Shown piece by piece: positions 23,722-33,817 of a DNA stretch of 64,000 bases. Positions within the stretch are counted from its first letter, which is position 1. The number at the start of each line of letters is the position of its first letter. A program made the translations under genes and the position numbers. Origin of the DNA: an uncultured Lachnospiraceae bacterium. GTDB lineage: Bacteria > Bacillota > Clostridia > Lachnospirales > Lachnospiraceae. Where the stretch lies: positions 62,001-126,000 of the forward strand of contig CADBPM010000014.1 of the NCBI GenBank assembly GCA_902796595.1. Reading direction: 5' to 3'. Below the pieces are notes generated by a model. The model made no database searches, was not told the DNA's origin, and saw nothing but the letters and a program-made list of their open reading frames with translations.

Positions 23722-24960
23722 ATGAAGAAACATTTTTTTGGAGGGCTGGCAACAGGCGTGGTGATAACCCTGTTTCTAAGTTCGGTCTTTTCCTACAGCC
23801 TGCTAAGCAAATATCAGCTGCAGCAGGTTGCAGAGACAGTGGGAAGAACTCCGGGTGAAACAAGCAGCAAAAAGCTTGATACAAGCGCTGTGAGTGCCAA
23901 GCTTACTGCCTTGGATGCGATAATAGGACAGTATTACTTAAATGATGTGGATCATTCTCTTATGACGGAGGATATCTATAAGGGAGCACTTGCAAGTCTT
24001 GGAGACCCATATTCAACTTACTATACTAAAGAGGAATATAAGACCTTTAATGAACAGAGCGACGGAAACTATTGTGGTATAGGAGTTTCTGTCACAACAA
24101 ACGTAAGTACAGGAGCGATAACTGTAGTTCAGGTATTTAAAAAAGGTTCTGCCGCAAAAGCCGGCATGGAAGCAGGAGATATCATCTATAAGGTGGAAGG
24201 CGAGGATATAACCGGACTTGATCTTTCTACAGCCGTTTCAAAGATAAAGGGCGAAGAAGGAACAAGTGTCAATCTTGTAGTAGTGAGAGATAGCAAAGAG
24301 ATCCGCATGAACCTCAAAAGAACGAAGGTTGACGTAGATACGGTTACAAGCGAGATGCTTGATGATGATATAGGATATATAAAGGTTTCCGGCTTTGACG
24401 GAGTTACTGCTGATCAGTTTGACGAGATTCTTACAAACCTTGAAAAGAAGGGCATAAAGGGACTTGTTATAGATCTTAGAAATAATCCCGGCGGCAGACT
24501 TGATATCGTCTGCAAGATGCTTGACAGAGTTTTGCCGACAGGACTTCTTGTTTATACAGAAGACAAGTATGGGCATAAGGAAGAGGAAAAGGCAGTTACA
24601 AAGAAAGAATTTAAGAAACCGATATCGATTCTTATAAACGGCAATTCTGCTTCCGCATCGGAAATATTTGCGGGAGCCATGAAGGATTATAAAAGAGCAA
24701 CTCTTGTCGGCAACACTACATTCGGTAAGGGAATAGTTCAGCAGATACTTCCGCTTACAGATGGTTCTGCTATCAAGATAACTGTATCAAAATATTACAC
24801 TCCGAATGGAGTCAATATTCATGGAACGGGAATTGCACCGGATATCGAGGTTGACCTTAATGAAGACGCCATAAAAAACGGCGTTATAGTAAAAGATAAG
24901 GACAATCAGCTTAAAGAAGCGGTAAATAAAGTAAAGAAAGATATAGCTATGACAAAATAA
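23722..24960 (+). CDS. S41 family C-terminal processing protease (CtpA/CtpB-like)
   Basis: A 412-residue protease with an N-terminal membrane anchor (F-F-G-G-L-A-T-G-V-V-I-T-L-F-L), an N-terminal helical region with G-D-P-Y-S-T-Y-Y, a PDZ domain (~115-205) and a peptidase S41 core. The Ser-Lys-Gln triad is probably Ser311 (in N-S-A-S-A-S-E), Lys336 and Gln340 (F-G-K-G-I-V-Q). It acts outside the membrane. Placement after FtsEX and the hydrolase mirrors other Firmicutes and suggests processing of wall enzymes or their activators. Confidence 0.93.
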   Translation: MKKHFFGGLATGVVITLFLSSVFSYSLLSKYQLQQVAETVGRTPGETSSKKLDTSAVSAKLTALDAIIGQYYLNDVDHSLMTEDIYKGALASLGDPYSTYYTKEEYKTFNEQSDGNYCGIGVSVTTNVSTGAITVVQVFKKGSAAKAGMEAGDIIYKVEGEDITGLDLSTAVSKIKGEEGTSVNLVVVRDSKEIRMNLKRTKVDVDTVTSEMLDDDIGYIKVSGFDGVTADQFDEILTNLEKKGIKGLVIDLRNNPGGRLDIVCKMLDRVLPTGLLVYTEDKYGHKEEEKAVTKKEFKKPISILINGNSASASEIFAGAMKDYKRATLVGNTTFGKGIVQQILPLTDGSAIKITVSKYYTPNGVNIHGTGIAPDIEVDLNEDAIKNGVIVKDKDNQLKEAVNKVKKDIAMTK

Positions 24961-24971
24961 GGCTTCAATTG

Positions 24972-25040
24972 TTGTAGAATCTTTGGTGTCTGATATAATG
25001 ATACAGGTGTCAAGTACGTTTGACACCGACATTATCATAG
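24972..25040 (+). promoter_or_regulatory. ileS promoter and leader hairpin
   Basis: TTGTAG (24972-24977), 16 bp, TATAAT (24994-24999) with extended TG at 24991. The leader begins with GGTGTCAA/TTGACACC over a 6 nt loop, further extended by ATAATG/CATTAT. No T-box specifier or antiterminator sequence is visible. Confidence 0.65.
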
Positions 25041-25097
25041 AATTTTAACATAATAATAAGTGAGTGAAATCGGAGAGATTTTGCGGAGGAGGAAAGA

Positions 25098-28000
25098 ATG
25101 GTCTATAAAGAAGTGAGACCAGATGCAAGTGTCACAGAGCGCGAGGAAGAAGTATCCAGACTCTGGGAGGAAGAAGATGTTTTCAAGAGGTCTATAAAGG
25201 ATCGTGAAGGGTGTCCTACATATATGTTTTTTGATGGTCCGCCAACAGCCAACGGCAAGCCGCATATAGGACATGTCGAAACACGTGTCATAAAGGATAT
25301 GATCCCTCGTTTCCGTACCATGAAGGGCTACAGAGTGCCAAGAAAGGCAGGATGGGATACGCATGGTCTTCCTGTTGAGCTTGAAGTAGAGAAGCTACTT
25401 GGTCTTAACGGCAAGGAACAGATCGAAAAGTACGGCATGGAGCCTTTTATTGAAAAATGCAAGGAGTCTGTATGGAAGTTTAAAGGAATGTGGGAGACTT
25501 TCAGTAAGAAGGTCGGATTCTGGGCAGATATGGATGATCCATACGTAACTTACGATAATAACTTCATTGAATCAGAATGGTGGGCATTAAAGGAGATATC
25601 TAAAAAAGGTCTTCTTTACAAGGGACATAAGATCGTGCCTTATTGCCCTCGCTGCGGTACCCCTCTTTCATCACATGAGGTAGCACAGGGATATAAGAAT
25701 GTAAAAGAGCGTTCTGCTGTTGTTCGTTTCAAGGCAGTTGATGGGGATTATTATTTCCTTGCATGGACCACAACACCTTGGACACTTCCAAGCAACACGG
25801 CTCTTTGCGTAAATCCTGATGAAGAATACGTAAAAGTAAATGCAGCAGACGGCAAGACCTATATCCTTGCAAAAGCCCTTGCAGATAAGGTGCTTGGTTC
25901 TCTTGCAGAAGAAGGAAAGAAGGCTTACGAGATCATTGAAACCTATAAGGGAAGCGACCTTAAGGGACTTTCATACGAACCGCTTTATGAATGTGCAGGA
26001 AATGCCGCAAAGGCACAGAAGAAGAAGGCTCATTTCATTGTGGCAGATGACTACGTTACCATGTCAGACGGTACCGGTATCGTACATATCGCTCCTGCTT
26101 TCGGTGAAGATGATAACCGCGTAGGACGTGACAATGACCTTCCTTTTATCCAGTTTGTAAATGAAAAGGGCGAGCTTACGGCAGAGACTCCTTTTGCAGG
26201 TCTTTTTGTAAAGAAGGCAGACCCGGAGGTACTTGAAGACCTTGAGCACAGAGGACTCCTTTTCGATGCACCTAAGTTTGAGCATGATTATCCATACTGC
26301 TGGCGCTGTGATACACCACTTATCTACTACGCAAGAGATACATGGTTTATCAAGATGACAGCTGTCAAGGATGAGCTTCTTAAGAATAATGATACAGTAA
26401 ACTGGATTCCTGAAAGCATCGGCAAGGGTCGTTTTGGTGACTGGCTTAAGAATGTGCAGGATTGGGGCATTTCAAGAAACCGTTACTGGGGCACTCCGCT
26501 TCCTGTATGGGAATGTGAATGTGGTGAGCGTCATGTTGTAGGAAGTATCGCAGAACTTAAGGAAATGAGTGATGATTGTCCAGAGGATATTGAGCTTCAC
26601 CGTCCTTTTGTAGACAATGTTACTATAAGATGTCCTAAGTGCGGCAAGCCTATGAAGAGAGTCAGCGAGGTTATCGACTGCTGGTTTGATTCAGGAGCAA
26701 TGCCTTATGCTCAGCACCATTATCCATTTGAAAATAAGGACAAGTTTGAAGACCAGTTCCCGGCAGACTTTATCTCCGAGGCAGTAGACCAGACAAGAGG
26801 ATGGTTCTATTCACTTATGGCAGAGTCTACAATCCTTTTCGGCAAGGCTCCATATAAGAATGTAATAGTTCTTGGTCTTGTTCTTGATGAAAATGGTCAG
26901 AAGATGAGTAAGAGCAAGGGAAATGCAGTCGATCCTATGGATGCCCTCAACAAGCATGGAGCAGATGCAGTCCGCTGGTATTTCTATTCAAACAGCGCAC
27001 CGTGGTTACCTAATCGCTTCTACGACAAGGCAGTGGCAGAAGGACAGAGCAAGTTCCTTTCAACCTTATGGAACACCTATTCATTCTTTGTCCTTTATGC
27101 AAACATTGATGAATTTGATGCAAGCAAGTACAGCCTTTGCTATGACAAGCTTCCTCTTATGGACAAGTGGCTTCTTTCAAGACTTCACTCAACCATAAAG
27201 GCTGTGGACGACAATTTGACTAATTATCGTGTAAATGAAACTGCCAAGGTTCTTCAGGACTTTGTAGATGATATGAGTAACTGGTATGTCCGCAGATGTC
27301 GTGCACGTTTCTGGGCAAAGGGTATGGAGCAGGATAAGATAAATGCTTACATGACACTCTATACAGCCCTTATTGAAATAAGCAAGGTAGCAGCGCCTAT
27401 GGTGCCTTTCATCACAGAAAGCATTTACCAGAACCTTGTAAGAAACATTGATGACAAGGCAACCTGCAGTATTCATCTTTGCGACTTCCCAAAAGTCAAG
27501 GAAGAATGGATAAATAAGAACCTTGAAAAGGAGATGGAGGATGTTCTTGAGATAGTTGTTCTTGGCCGTGCAGGCAGAAATGAGGCAAATATCAAGAACC
27601 GCCAGCCTATCGGCAATATGTATGTCAAGATAGATGATGAGAGTGCAAAGCTTGAAGAAGGCTATATTGACATCATCAAGGAAGAGTTAAATGTTAAGAG
27701 GGTTGAAATGATCGACAATGTTGACCGTTTCTCAAGCTATGCATTCAAGCCACAGCTTAGGACTCTCGGTAAGCGCTTTGGCAAGAACCTTAATGCTCTT
27801 AAGGAAGTGCTTGCGGCAGCAGACGGCAATAAGCTTATGGCAGACCTTAAGGCAGAAGGAAAGACGACCGTAACTGTAAACGGTGTGGATGAAGTTCTTG
27901 AGGAAGCAGACCTACTTTATGAACCGATCCAGGTAGAAGGTTATGAGACCACATCAGATCATGGGGTTACAGTGGTACTCGATAAGCACCTTTCTGCAGA

Positions 28001-28262
28001 CCTTATCACCGAAGGCTACATCCGCGAGATCATTTCAAAGATCCAGAACATGCGTAAGGAAGTAGGTTTTGAGGTCATGGATCTGATCACTATTTACGCA
28101 AATGGCAATCAGAAGATCGAAAATATAATGTCAGAGGGACAGAAGGAAATCCTTACAGATGTAATGGCTACAAAGGTTGTTACAGGAACGATGGAAGGAT
28201 TTTCAAAAGAGTGGAACATTAACGGGGAAAAGGTTACACTCGGAGTTAAGAAGAACCAGTAA
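25098..28262 (+). CDS. ileS: Isoleucyl-tRNA synthetase
   Basis: A 1054-residue class I synthetase. HIGH box [12 protein letters not shown] near residue 50, editing domain [10 protein letters not shown] near 225, R-N-R-Y-W-G near 460, and K-M-S-K-S near 600 (G-Q-K-M-S-K-S-K-G). The W-D-T-H-G-L-P-V-E motif is present. Length and the lack of a C-terminal zinc-finger motif suggest the longer, eukaryote-like type 2 IleRS, found in many Lachnospiraceae; that assignment is inferred. Strong GGAGGAGG Shine-Dalgarno before ATG 25098. Confidence 0.97.
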   Translation: MVYKEVRPDASVTEREEEVSRLWEEEDVFKRSIKDREGCPTYMFFDGPPTANGKPHIGHVETRVIKDMIPRFRTMKGYRVPRKAGWDTHGLPVELEVEKLLGLNGKEQIEKYGMEPFIEKCKESVWKFKGMWETFSKKVGFWADMDDPYVTYDNNFIESEWWALKEISKKGLLYKGHKIVPYCPRCGTPLSSHEVAQGYKNVKERSAVVRFKAVDGDYYFLAWTTTPWTLPSNTALCVNPDEEYVKVNAADGKTYILAKALADKVLGSLAEEGKKAYEIIETYKGSDLKGLSYEPLYECAGNAAKAQKKKAHFIVADDYVTMSDGTGIVHIAPAFGEDDNRVGRDNDLPFIQFVNEKGELTAETPFAGLFVKKADPEVLEDLEHRGLLFDAPKFEHDYPYCWRCDTPLIYYARDTWFIKMTAVKDELLKNNDTVNWIPESIGKGRFGDWLKNVQDWGISRNRYWGTPLPVWECECGERHVVGSIAELKEMSDDCPEDIELHRPFVDNVTIRCPKCGKPMKRVSEVIDCWFDSGAMPYAQHHYPFENKDKFEDQFPADFISEAVDQTRGWFYSLMAESTILFGKAPYKNVIVLGLVLDENGQKMSKSKGNAVDPMDALNKHGADAVRWYFYSNSAPWLPNRFYDKAVAEGQSKFLSTLWNTYSFFVLYANIDEFDASKYSLCYDKLPLMDKWLLSRLHSTIKAVDDNLTNYRVNETAKVLQDFVDDMSNWYVRRCRARFWAKGMEQDKINAYMTLYTALIEISKVAAPMVPFITESIYQNLVRNIDDKATCSIHLCDFPKVKEEWINKNLEKEMEDVLEIVVLGRAGRNEANIKNRQPIGNMYVKIDDESAKLEEGYIDIIKEELNVKRVEMIDNVDRFSSYAFKPQLRTLGKRFGKNLNALKEVLAAADGNKLMADLKAEGKTTVTVNGVDEVLEEADLLYEPIQVEGYETTSDHGVTVVLDKHLSADLITEGYIREIISKIQNMRKEVGFEVMDLITIYANGNQKIENIMSEGQKEILTDVMATKVVTGTMEGFSKEWNINGEKVTLGVKKNQ

Positions 28263-28333
28263 TCATTAAGTCTATGCATGGACTTTTTTCAGGAGCATTA
28301 ATAAGGTCAATGCATCCTTCCTCGGAGGAAACT

Positions 28334-30328
28334 ATGAAGAGTAAAAGTATCAAGTCATATCTTATCAAAGGCTTTTCAATCAGTTCAGCGGTTGTGTTCA
28401 TCATTCTCTTTGTGGTGATCGGCTTTACAGCAGGCGGAAGTATCAAGACTATGAAATCTGATGCTATCTTCAACACATTGACAGCAGCAAGCGACAATAT
28501 CACAGCCCAGATAGATACAATGTACGCCACTGCTTATGCCATAGCATCAGATCCGGATATTTATGATCAGAGCATAAGCTATGAGAACAAGAAACCAAAG
28601 CTTGAAAAATATGCAAGCGAGCTCGGAATCAACTCTATCGGATATATAACAGGCGAAGGCTATCTTACCTCAACAGATGGTTTTGAAAATGATATTTCCG
28701 ACAGACAGTATTTTAAGGATATGATGGCAGGCGGAAAATATATCAGCGATCCATCCTTTAATACAGCGACAGGAAAACAGATCATTTTCGTCGGCGTTCC
28801 GCTTAAAGACGGAGATAGGATCGTCGGCGCCATGACTCTTACCTTTGATGCCAGTAAGTTAGGCGACCTTATAAATGGGATTAGCTATCAGGGCGCAGGT
28901 TCAGCTTATATGCTCGGTGCTACAGGTAATTATATTGCAGGACCTGACCAGGACAAGGTAACAAACAAGTTCAATGCAGTAAGTGAAGCCGCTGTAAAGG
29001 CAGAGCTTAAGGAACAGGCAGATGTTGAATCAAAGATGATCGCAGCCAGTGAGCAGGGACAATCTTCTTTCAACGGAAACCATGTTTTCTGGATAAAGCC
29101 AGAAAGTGGTGTGTCATGGACACTTGTATTTACGATTCCTTCGGCAGTCTTTAATAGCGAGCTGATGCAGATGAATACTTTGTTTGTTGTAGCTGGAGTG
29201 ATAGGAATCCTTCTCTTTACTGTTACATCCTATGTAATCGGAAGTATAATCGGAAAGCGCCTTACAGGACTTAAGACAGTACTTGTAAAGATTGCAGATG
29301 GTGATTTTACAGCAAAGCTCAATAAGGATGAAATGAACAGCCCTGACGAGATTGGCATTATATACAGATCTCTTCAGGATACACTTCAGGCAGTCCGCAA
29401 TACAGTTGAGGCGGTCAAGGAAAGCATAGGAGAGCTTTCGGGCTCGATGAATACACTTGTTGCTACTGCGGATGAATTAAAGACAAATACTGAAACTGTG
29501 AACCAGTCTCTTAATGAGATACAGCAGGGCAACGGTCAGCAGTCTGAAGAGATCAATAACATCAACATTGAAATGGAACATTTCAACCAGAATTCAGAGT
29601 CCTCTATGAGCGATATTTCTGGCGTTGTTGAAATAGCAGACGGCGCAGGAAAAACTCTTACAGCAAGCAACAAGGAAATGGAAAAGCTTGGCGCAAGCTA
29701 CAGCCAGTTTACAGAAAATTTCAATGAGTTCAGAGGCATCATAGAGAAGATGAATGAAAGTCTTTCTTCTATCACTATGATAACTTCAAGTATCAGTGAG
29801 ATTTCAAGTCAGACCAACCTTCTTTCTCTTAATGCTTCTATTGAGGCGGCAAGAGCGGGCGAAGTAGGACGTGGTTTTGCTGTTGTTGCTCAGGAGATCG
29901 GAAAGCTTGCATCGGAAAGTGCTGAGAGTGCAAACCAGATTTCAGACGTTATAGGAAATATCCTTGAAAGCGGTAAGCAGCTTATCGATTCTACAGCCCT
30001 TATGGATGACCAGATGGAAAATCAGAAGGCTATATTTGCTGAAACGATCACTTCTATCAAGAAGCTTTCGGGTGATGTAGGTGAGATGATCCCTATGATC
30101 CAGAATATGGCCAAGATGACAAATGAGAACTTTGAAGCAGGCAAGAAGATAGGAGATTCTATCCAGAGTGCCAATGCTATAAGCGAGGAGCTTGCAGCAA
30201 CTACAACGGAAGTTGCCAATACTACAGAAGTATTTACAAGTTCAAGTGAAAGTGTTTCTGAGGTGACAGAACAGGTTCAGGCACTTACAAAGACACTTTC
30301 AGAAGAAGTTGCTTTCTTTAAGGTGTGA
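28334..30328 (+). CDS. Methyl-accepting chemotaxis protein (dCache sensor)
   Basis: A 664-residue chemoreceptor: TM1 near 15-40, a periplasmic-side sensor of dCache type (~45-275, with [10 protein letters not shown] and [10 protein letters not shown]), TM2 near 282-305, HAMP (~305-360) and a signalling domain with the hairpin tip [21 protein letters not shown]. Start ATG 28334 is chosen because GGAGG lies 5 bp upstream. It is 71 bp behind ileS with no terminator between, so it may be co-transcribed. Ligand not predictable. Confidence 0.93.
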   Translation: MKSKSIKSYLIKGFSISSAVVFIILFVVIGFTAGGSIKTMKSDAIFNTLTAASDNITAQIDTMYATAYAIASDPDIYDQSISYENKKPKLEKYASELGINSIGYITGEGYLTSTDGFENDISDRQYFKDMMAGGKYISDPSFNTATGKQIIFVGVPLKDGDRIVGAMTLTFDASKLGDLINGISYQGAGSAYMLGATGNYIAGPDQDKVTNKFNAVSEAAVKAELKEQADVESKMIAASEQGQSSFNGNHVFWIKPESGVSWTLVFTIPSAVFNSELMQMNTLFVVAGVIGILLFTVTSYVIGSIIGKRLTGLKTVLVKIADGDFTAKLNKDEMNSPDEIGIIYRSLQDTLQAVRNTVEAVKESIGELSGSMNTLVATADELKTNTETVNQSLNEIQQGNGQQSEEINNINIEMEHFNQNSESSMSDISGVVEIADGAGKTLTASNKEMEKLGASYSQFTENFNEFRGIIEKMNESLSSITMITSSISEISSQTNLLSLNASIEAARAGEVGRGFAVVAQEIGKLASESAESANQISDVIGNILESGKQLIDSTALMDDQMENQKAIFAETITSIKKLSGDVGEMIPMIQNMAKMTNENFEAGKKIGDSIQSANAISEELAATTTEVANTTEVFTSSSESVSEVTEQVQALTKTLSEEVAFFKV

Positions 30329-30335
30329 GATACAG

Positions 30336-30366
30336 AAAAAAGGTCGGGTTATGCCCGACCTTTTTT
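30336..30366. terminator. Intrinsic terminator after the first chemoreceptor
   Basis: AAAAAAGGTCGGG pairs with CCCGACCTTTTTT over a short loop (30336-30366); the birA start is only 12 bp further. Confidence 0.9.
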
Positions 30367-30378
30367 AAGGGAGAGATA

Positions 30379-31395
30379 ATGTCTATAAGAGAAAAGTTAT
30401 TGGAAATATTTAAAAGCAAGGCTGGGGTACCTGTGACAGGGGAAGACCTTGCAACTAAGCTTAATGTAACAAGAAGTGCTGTCTGGAAGAATGTAATAGC
30501 GCTGAGAGAAGCGGGATTTGATATACGCTCGGAAGGAAACCGCGGATACATATTTTCGCCTGAAAATGATGTATTTACAACAGAGAGCGTAAGAAAAGAC
30601 CTAGGTGATGGAACAGATGCCCTAGGGCTTTTTGTTACAGTTGTGGATGAGAGTGAATCGACAAACAAGGAAATGAAGGCCGCCGCAAAAGACGGAGCAC
30701 CAGAAGGAACATGCCTTATAGCAAAAAAGCAGACCGCTGGCAAGGGGCGGCTTGGCAGAAAATTTTTTTCACCTAAAAGAGGAATTTATCTTTCTTTTAT
30801 CTTAAAGCCAAGGCTTTCCATGCAGGATTCCATGATGCTTACCACTATTGCAGCTGTAGCGGTAAGGGATGCCATAGAGGAAGTCTGTGGTGTTGATACC
30901 GGCATAAAATGGGTGAACGATGTTTATATAGGCAATAAGAAAGTTGCAGGGATTCTTACAGAGGCGACTGCGGATATAGAAACCCAGACCCTTAACTTTG
31001 GAGTAGTGGGGATAGGTATAAATGTAACAGATCCGGAAGGCGGGTGGCCAGAGGAATTAAAGGAGATAGCAGGTTCTATTTACGGTGAGAAAATGGCAAG
31101 TCCGGGAGTTATGAGTAAGCTTTCGGCGGCTGTTATAAAAAATTATTTTGAATACTACAGGAAGCTTCCGGAGAGAACCTTTATGGAAAGCTATGCCAAA
31201 AATCAGATACTTACCGGAAAGGACATTTATGTTATAAAGCCTGAGTCAAGTATAAAGGCGACTGCCCTTGGAGTTGACAGAGAAGGAAGACTTATGGTGA
31301 GATACGAAGACGGGAGAGAGGAAACTATATTCACTGGCGAGGTAAGTGTGAGGCTTGCCGGAACTGAAACAAAGAACAGACCTGTATTTGAGTAG
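30379..31395 (+). CDS. birA: Bifunctional biotin ligase / biotin operon repressor BirA
   Basis: A 338-residue protein. The N-terminal HTH (~1-60) shows G-E-D-L-A-T-K-L-N-V-T-R-S-A-V-W-K. The catalytic domain (~85-270) has S-T-N-K-E-M-K, the biotinyl-AMP loop K-G-R-L-G-R-K-F, G-I-Y-L-S-F-I and K-W-V-N-D-V-Y. The C-terminal SH3-like domain follows (~285-338). It both biotinylates carrier proteins and represses biotin genes. ATG 30379 follows AAGGGAGAG; the upstream in-frame region lies inside the terminator and is not credible as coding. Confidence 0.94.
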   Translation: MSIREKLLEIFKSKAGVPVTGEDLATKLNVTRSAVWKNVIALREAGFDIRSEGNRGYIFSPENDVFTTESVRKDLGDGTDALGLFVTVVDESESTNKEMKAAAKDGAPEGTCLIAKKQTAGKGRLGRKFFSPKRGIYLSFILKPRLSMQDSMMLTTIAAVAVRDAIEEVCGVDTGIKWVNDVYIGNKKVAGILTEATADIETQTLNFGVVGIGINVTDPEGGWPEELKEIAGSIYGEKMASPGVMSKLSAAVIKNYFEYYRKLPERTFMESYAKNQILTGKDIYVIKPESSIKATALGVDREGRLMVRYEDGREETIFTGEVSVRLAGTETKNRPVFE

Positions 31396-31396
31396 A

Positions 31397-31486
31397 AGGA
31401 CTAGCCGACCATGAATAAACGCTCACGCGTTGGTCGGCAGAGTGCATCATCAGGCTTTGCCCGATGATGCAATAACAGGACTAGCC
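31397..31486 (+). repeat. Double-hairpin repeat, copy 1
   Basis: Begins AGGACTAGCC and holds GCCGACCA/TGGTCGGC (31404-31411/31431-31438), then CAGAG, then TGCATCATC-A-GGC-TTT-GCC-C-GATGATGCA (31443-31471). AGGACTAGCC recurs at 31477-31486, so a second truncated unit or a duplication follows. The sequence matches 45331-45402 and 53727-53799 in loop and spacer, while stems differ in a compensatory way. Confidence 0.7.
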
Positions 31487-31541
31487 TTATAATACATTTT
31501 TCACTTATCTTGAACGTAATTATTAAAAATCCCATGAATAC

Positions 31542-31579
31542 TTGATTTTTGCCTTGAATTATGTTAAAATAATTCAAGG
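31542..31579 (+). promoter_or_regulatory. Promoter with perfect operator-like palindrome
   Basis: TTGATT (31542-31547), 17 bp, TAAAAT (31565-31570, extended TG). CCTTGAATTAT (31552-31562) and ATAATTCAAGG (31569-31579) form a perfect 11 bp inverted repeat around 6 bp spanning the -10, as expected for a repressor dimer site. The regulator is not identified. Confidence 0.65.
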
Positions 31580-31601
31580 TTAAGAAATTAAGGGGGAAGA
31601 C

Positions 31602-31793
31602 ATGATGTCAGGGATGATCAATTACGTTGTAAAGTGCATCAAAGATGATGGCGACATGAAAATATGTGTTGGCAAGCAGGCATTTGACTATCAGCCTAAT
31701 CAGGCTGAAATCAAAGAACTCATGGAAAAGTACCCCGATTCTAGTTTTGCAGTGGTTATCACAAAAAACGTACAGAGGGCGGTTGGAGTATAA
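31602..31793 (+). CDS. Small conserved-looking protein (63 aa), function unknown
   Basis: A 63-residue ORF starting at ATG 31602 (or 31605) after AGGGGGAAG. Composition is balanced: I-N-Y-V-V-K-C-I-K-D-D-G, V-G-K-Q-A-F-D-Y, E-I-K-E-L-M-E-K-Y-P-D-S-S-F-A-V-V-I-T-K. No signal peptide, TM or known motif is visible. A good promoter with an overlapping palindrome and a good Shine-Dalgarno make it likely to be a real gene. Confidence 0.6.
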   Translation: MMSGMINYVVKCIKDDGDMKICVGKQAFDYQPNQAEIKELMEKYPDSSFAVVITKNVQRAVGV

Positions 31794-31811
31794 ATACAGT
31801 AAGTGACAAGA

Positions 31812-32342
31812 TCAATCGACAGTCGTATACTCTATTCCGCTGACTGTTCCATCGGTTACGACAAATATAAGCTTTGTTGAGCCTTTAATAAAAATGTATG
31901 AGTGATCGATCTTATCAAGGTCCCCATACATTTTTTTTATGTCGCTTTCGGGAGAGCCAATAAAGAGTCCCCTTTCTGTTGTCCTGCTGTCGTCTGTAAA
32001 GTAGAGTTTGACAAGAGTTTTGGTGCCATCGTTTTCATTTACAAGAAGCGAAAAACCACTATAAGTGTAGGTGGTATCATTGCCTGGCAGGGCGCAGCTT
32101 GGCGCAGTAAAGACAGATAGAGGCTTTCCTTCCGCCTTGATAGCGGCACTCGGATCAATTCCCGGTGTATAGATTCCTTTTCCTGAATTATAGGATAAAG
32201 ATTCAACCATGCTTTCTATTCCATTGCTTGAGATGAGCGTGGAAGCAGAGGGTCCTTTCGATGCAGTCCTAAGACCGCTGCACCCAGCAAGCATAGTGAT
32301 TGAAATGAGGAGCGTGAGAACAAATTTACTTAAAATTTTCAT
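31812..32342 (-). CDS. Lipoprotein, function unknown
   Basis: A 176-residue exported lipoprotein: M-K-I-L-S-K-F-V-L-T-L-L then lipobox M-L-A-G-C with the lipidated Cys near residue 20. The mature part is beta-rich (T-Y-T-Y-S-G-F-S-L-L-V; G-L-F-I-G-S-P-E-S-D-I-K-K-M-Y-G). The G-x-F-I-G-x-x-x-x-x-I-x-x-x-Y-G pattern recalls small secreted lipoproteins of Lachnospiraceae without a known function. ATG 32342 is preferred over the GTG 9 bp upstream because AGGTGA precedes it. Confidence 0.75.
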   Translation of the reverse strand: MKILSKFVLTLLISITMLAGCSGLRTASKGPSASTLISSNGIESMVESLSYNSGKGIYTPGIDPSAAIKAEGKPLSVFTAPSCALPGNDTTYTYSGFSLLVNENDGTKTLVKLYFTDDSRTTERGLFIGSPESDIKKMYGDLDKIDHSYIFIKGSTKLIFVVTDGTVSGIEYTTVD

Positions 32343-32457
32343 TATATTCACCTAAAAACACAAAATAGACATCATGATGTGCTACAATGTTGTAGTAGTT
32401 TGCAAAGCAATACAATATTAATACAAAACCACGATTTTAGCAATATCGGAGCAGTTT

Positions 32458-33081
32458 ATGGAAGTAGAGAAAAATGATAGCATATATGGCGGATATGCAG
32501 GTTCGCTTGAAATGATCGCAAAGTCTTTGTGTGATAAAATAGAAGATTTAAGAAAAAGAAAAAAAGAAGAAAACGGCGTAGATACGATAGAATTTATTCA
32601 GAGCAGAGTGAAAAGTGAAGAAAGCATGAGAGAAAAATGTGAGAGAAAGGGTTATCCTGTCACCTGTGAAACTGCTCTTACAAAAATTTACGATGCTATT
32701 GGAATAAGAATAGTGTGCTCCTTTTTAGATGATGTGTATGTCAATGTTGAAATGATAAAAAACATTCCTAATCTGAAGGTCATACAGGAAAAAGATTACA
32801 TAAGGCACAGCAAGCCGAATGGTTATAGGAGCTATCACATGATAGTTGAGATACAGGAACCTATAACGGATATTTCTGGAAATAAGCCGGGCACCTTTTA
32901 TGCAGAGATACAGCTTCGCACAATAGCTATGGACTCATGGGCAAGCCTTGAACATCAGCTTAAATATAAGAAGAATGTAAGCAATCAGAGTCTTATCGTG
33001 TCGGAATTAAAGAGGTGTGCAGATGAGATTGCTTCTACAGATGTATCAATGCAGACGATAAGAGATATGTTAAAGGATTGA
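32458..33081 (+). CDS. Small alarmone synthetase (RelA/SpoT nucleotidyltransferase domain)
   Basis: A 207-residue protein of the RelQ/YjbM size class. Residues ~45-185 hold the (p)ppGpp synthetase core: I-Q-S-R-V-K-S-E-E-S-M (ATP site), Y-D-A-I-G-I-R-I-V-C, K-P-N-G-Y-R-S-Y-H, and A-E-I-Q-L-R-T (GTP site), then W-A-S-L-E-H-Q-L-K-Y-K. No hydrolase, TGS or ACT domain is present, so it should only make alarmone. It lies 6 bp before the response regulator, which suggests expression with that two-component system. Confidence 0.9.
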   Translation: MEVEKNDSIYGGYAGSLEMIAKSLCDKIEDLRKRKKEENGVDTIEFIQSRVKSEESMREKCERKGYPVTCETALTKIYDAIGIRIVCSFLDDVYVNVEMIKNIPNLKVIQEKDYIRHSKPNGYRSYHMIVEIQEPITDISGNKPGTFYAEIQLRTIAMDSWASLEHQLKYKKNVSNQSLIVSELKRCADEIASTDVSMQTIRDMLKD

Positions 33082-33087
33082 GAGTAA

Positions 33088-33756
33088 ATGAAGATATTAT
33101 TGGCAGAAGATGAAAGAGACCTTGCAAAGGCACTCACAGCTGTAATAAAGCACGCAGGACATGAAGTTGATGCCGCCTTTGATGGCGAGGAGGCACTGGA
33201 GTTTGCAAGAAAAAATGCTTATGACATGTGCGTGTTTGATATAATGATGCCGAAGCTTGATGGTATCGGGTTAGTTAAAAAGATGCGGGAGGAAGGCGAT
33301 AGGACACCTGTACTTTTCCTTACTGCGAAGGCAGAAATAGACGATAGAGTTGCGGGGCTTGATGCCGGCGCAGATGATTACCTGACAAAACCCTTTGCAA
33401 TGGGTGAGCTCCTTGCAAGAATAAGGAGCATGGGCAGAAGAGTAAAACAGTATTCGGGAAGAGTTGTTCAGGCTGGGTCTGTTACCCTCAACGTGGACAG
33501 TCTTGAGCTTGTAGGGGAAAATTCCATAAGGCTTGCTATAAAGGAAGCCGGTATAATGGAATATTTTATGCTGAATCCGGGAAAGCACATTTCATCAGAG
33601 GAGCTTTTGACAAAGTTTTTTGATGACACACCTGATGCAGATGAAAATGCGGTCTGGCTGTATATTTCATACCTGAGAAGAAAGCTTGGCTCTATTGCTG
33701 CCGATATAGATATTGAAGGAGAAAAAGGCGGCTCCTTTACATTGGTAGGTAGATAA
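33088..33756 (+). CDS. OmpR/PhoB-family response regulator
   Basis: A 222-residue regulator. The receiver (~1-115) starts M-K-I-L-L-A-E-D-E-R-D and has phospho-acceptor Asp near residue 50 (C-V-F-D-I-M-M-P) and T-K-P-F. The C-terminal winged helix (~128-222) is recognisable by H-I-S-S-E-E-L-L-T-K-F-F, V-W-L-Y-I-S-Y-L-R-R-K-L and a shortened wing G-G-S-F-T-L. The partner kinase follows after 61 bp. Confidence 0.93.
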   Translation: MKILLAEDERDLAKALTAVIKHAGHEVDAAFDGEEALEFARKNAYDMCVFDIMMPKLDGIGLVKKMREEGDRTPVLFLTAKAEIDDRVAGLDAGADDYLTKPFAMGELLARIRSMGRRVKQYSGRVVQAGSVTLNVDSLELVGENSIRLAIKEAGIMEYFMLNPGKHISSEELLTKFFDDTPDADENAVWLYISYLRRKLGSIAADIDIEGEKGGSFTLVGR

Positions 33757-33817
33757 TTGGAGCTTACCACTCTGCCGGCCTTGCGCAGCGATTATATTTA
33801 TAGGAAAGGGGGATTCT

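Noticed and set aside
22464..23884. Minus-strand open frames across the coiled-coil M23 hydrolase gene
   Set aside because: They arise from the biased Lys/Glu/Ala codons of the coiled coil, have no start signals and no family pattern.
31397..31486. Target-site duplication of an insertion sequence (AGGACTAGCC twice)
   Set aside because: The 10-mer is also the conserved start of the other two repeat copies, so the second occurrence is better read as a truncated unit than as duplicated target DNA.
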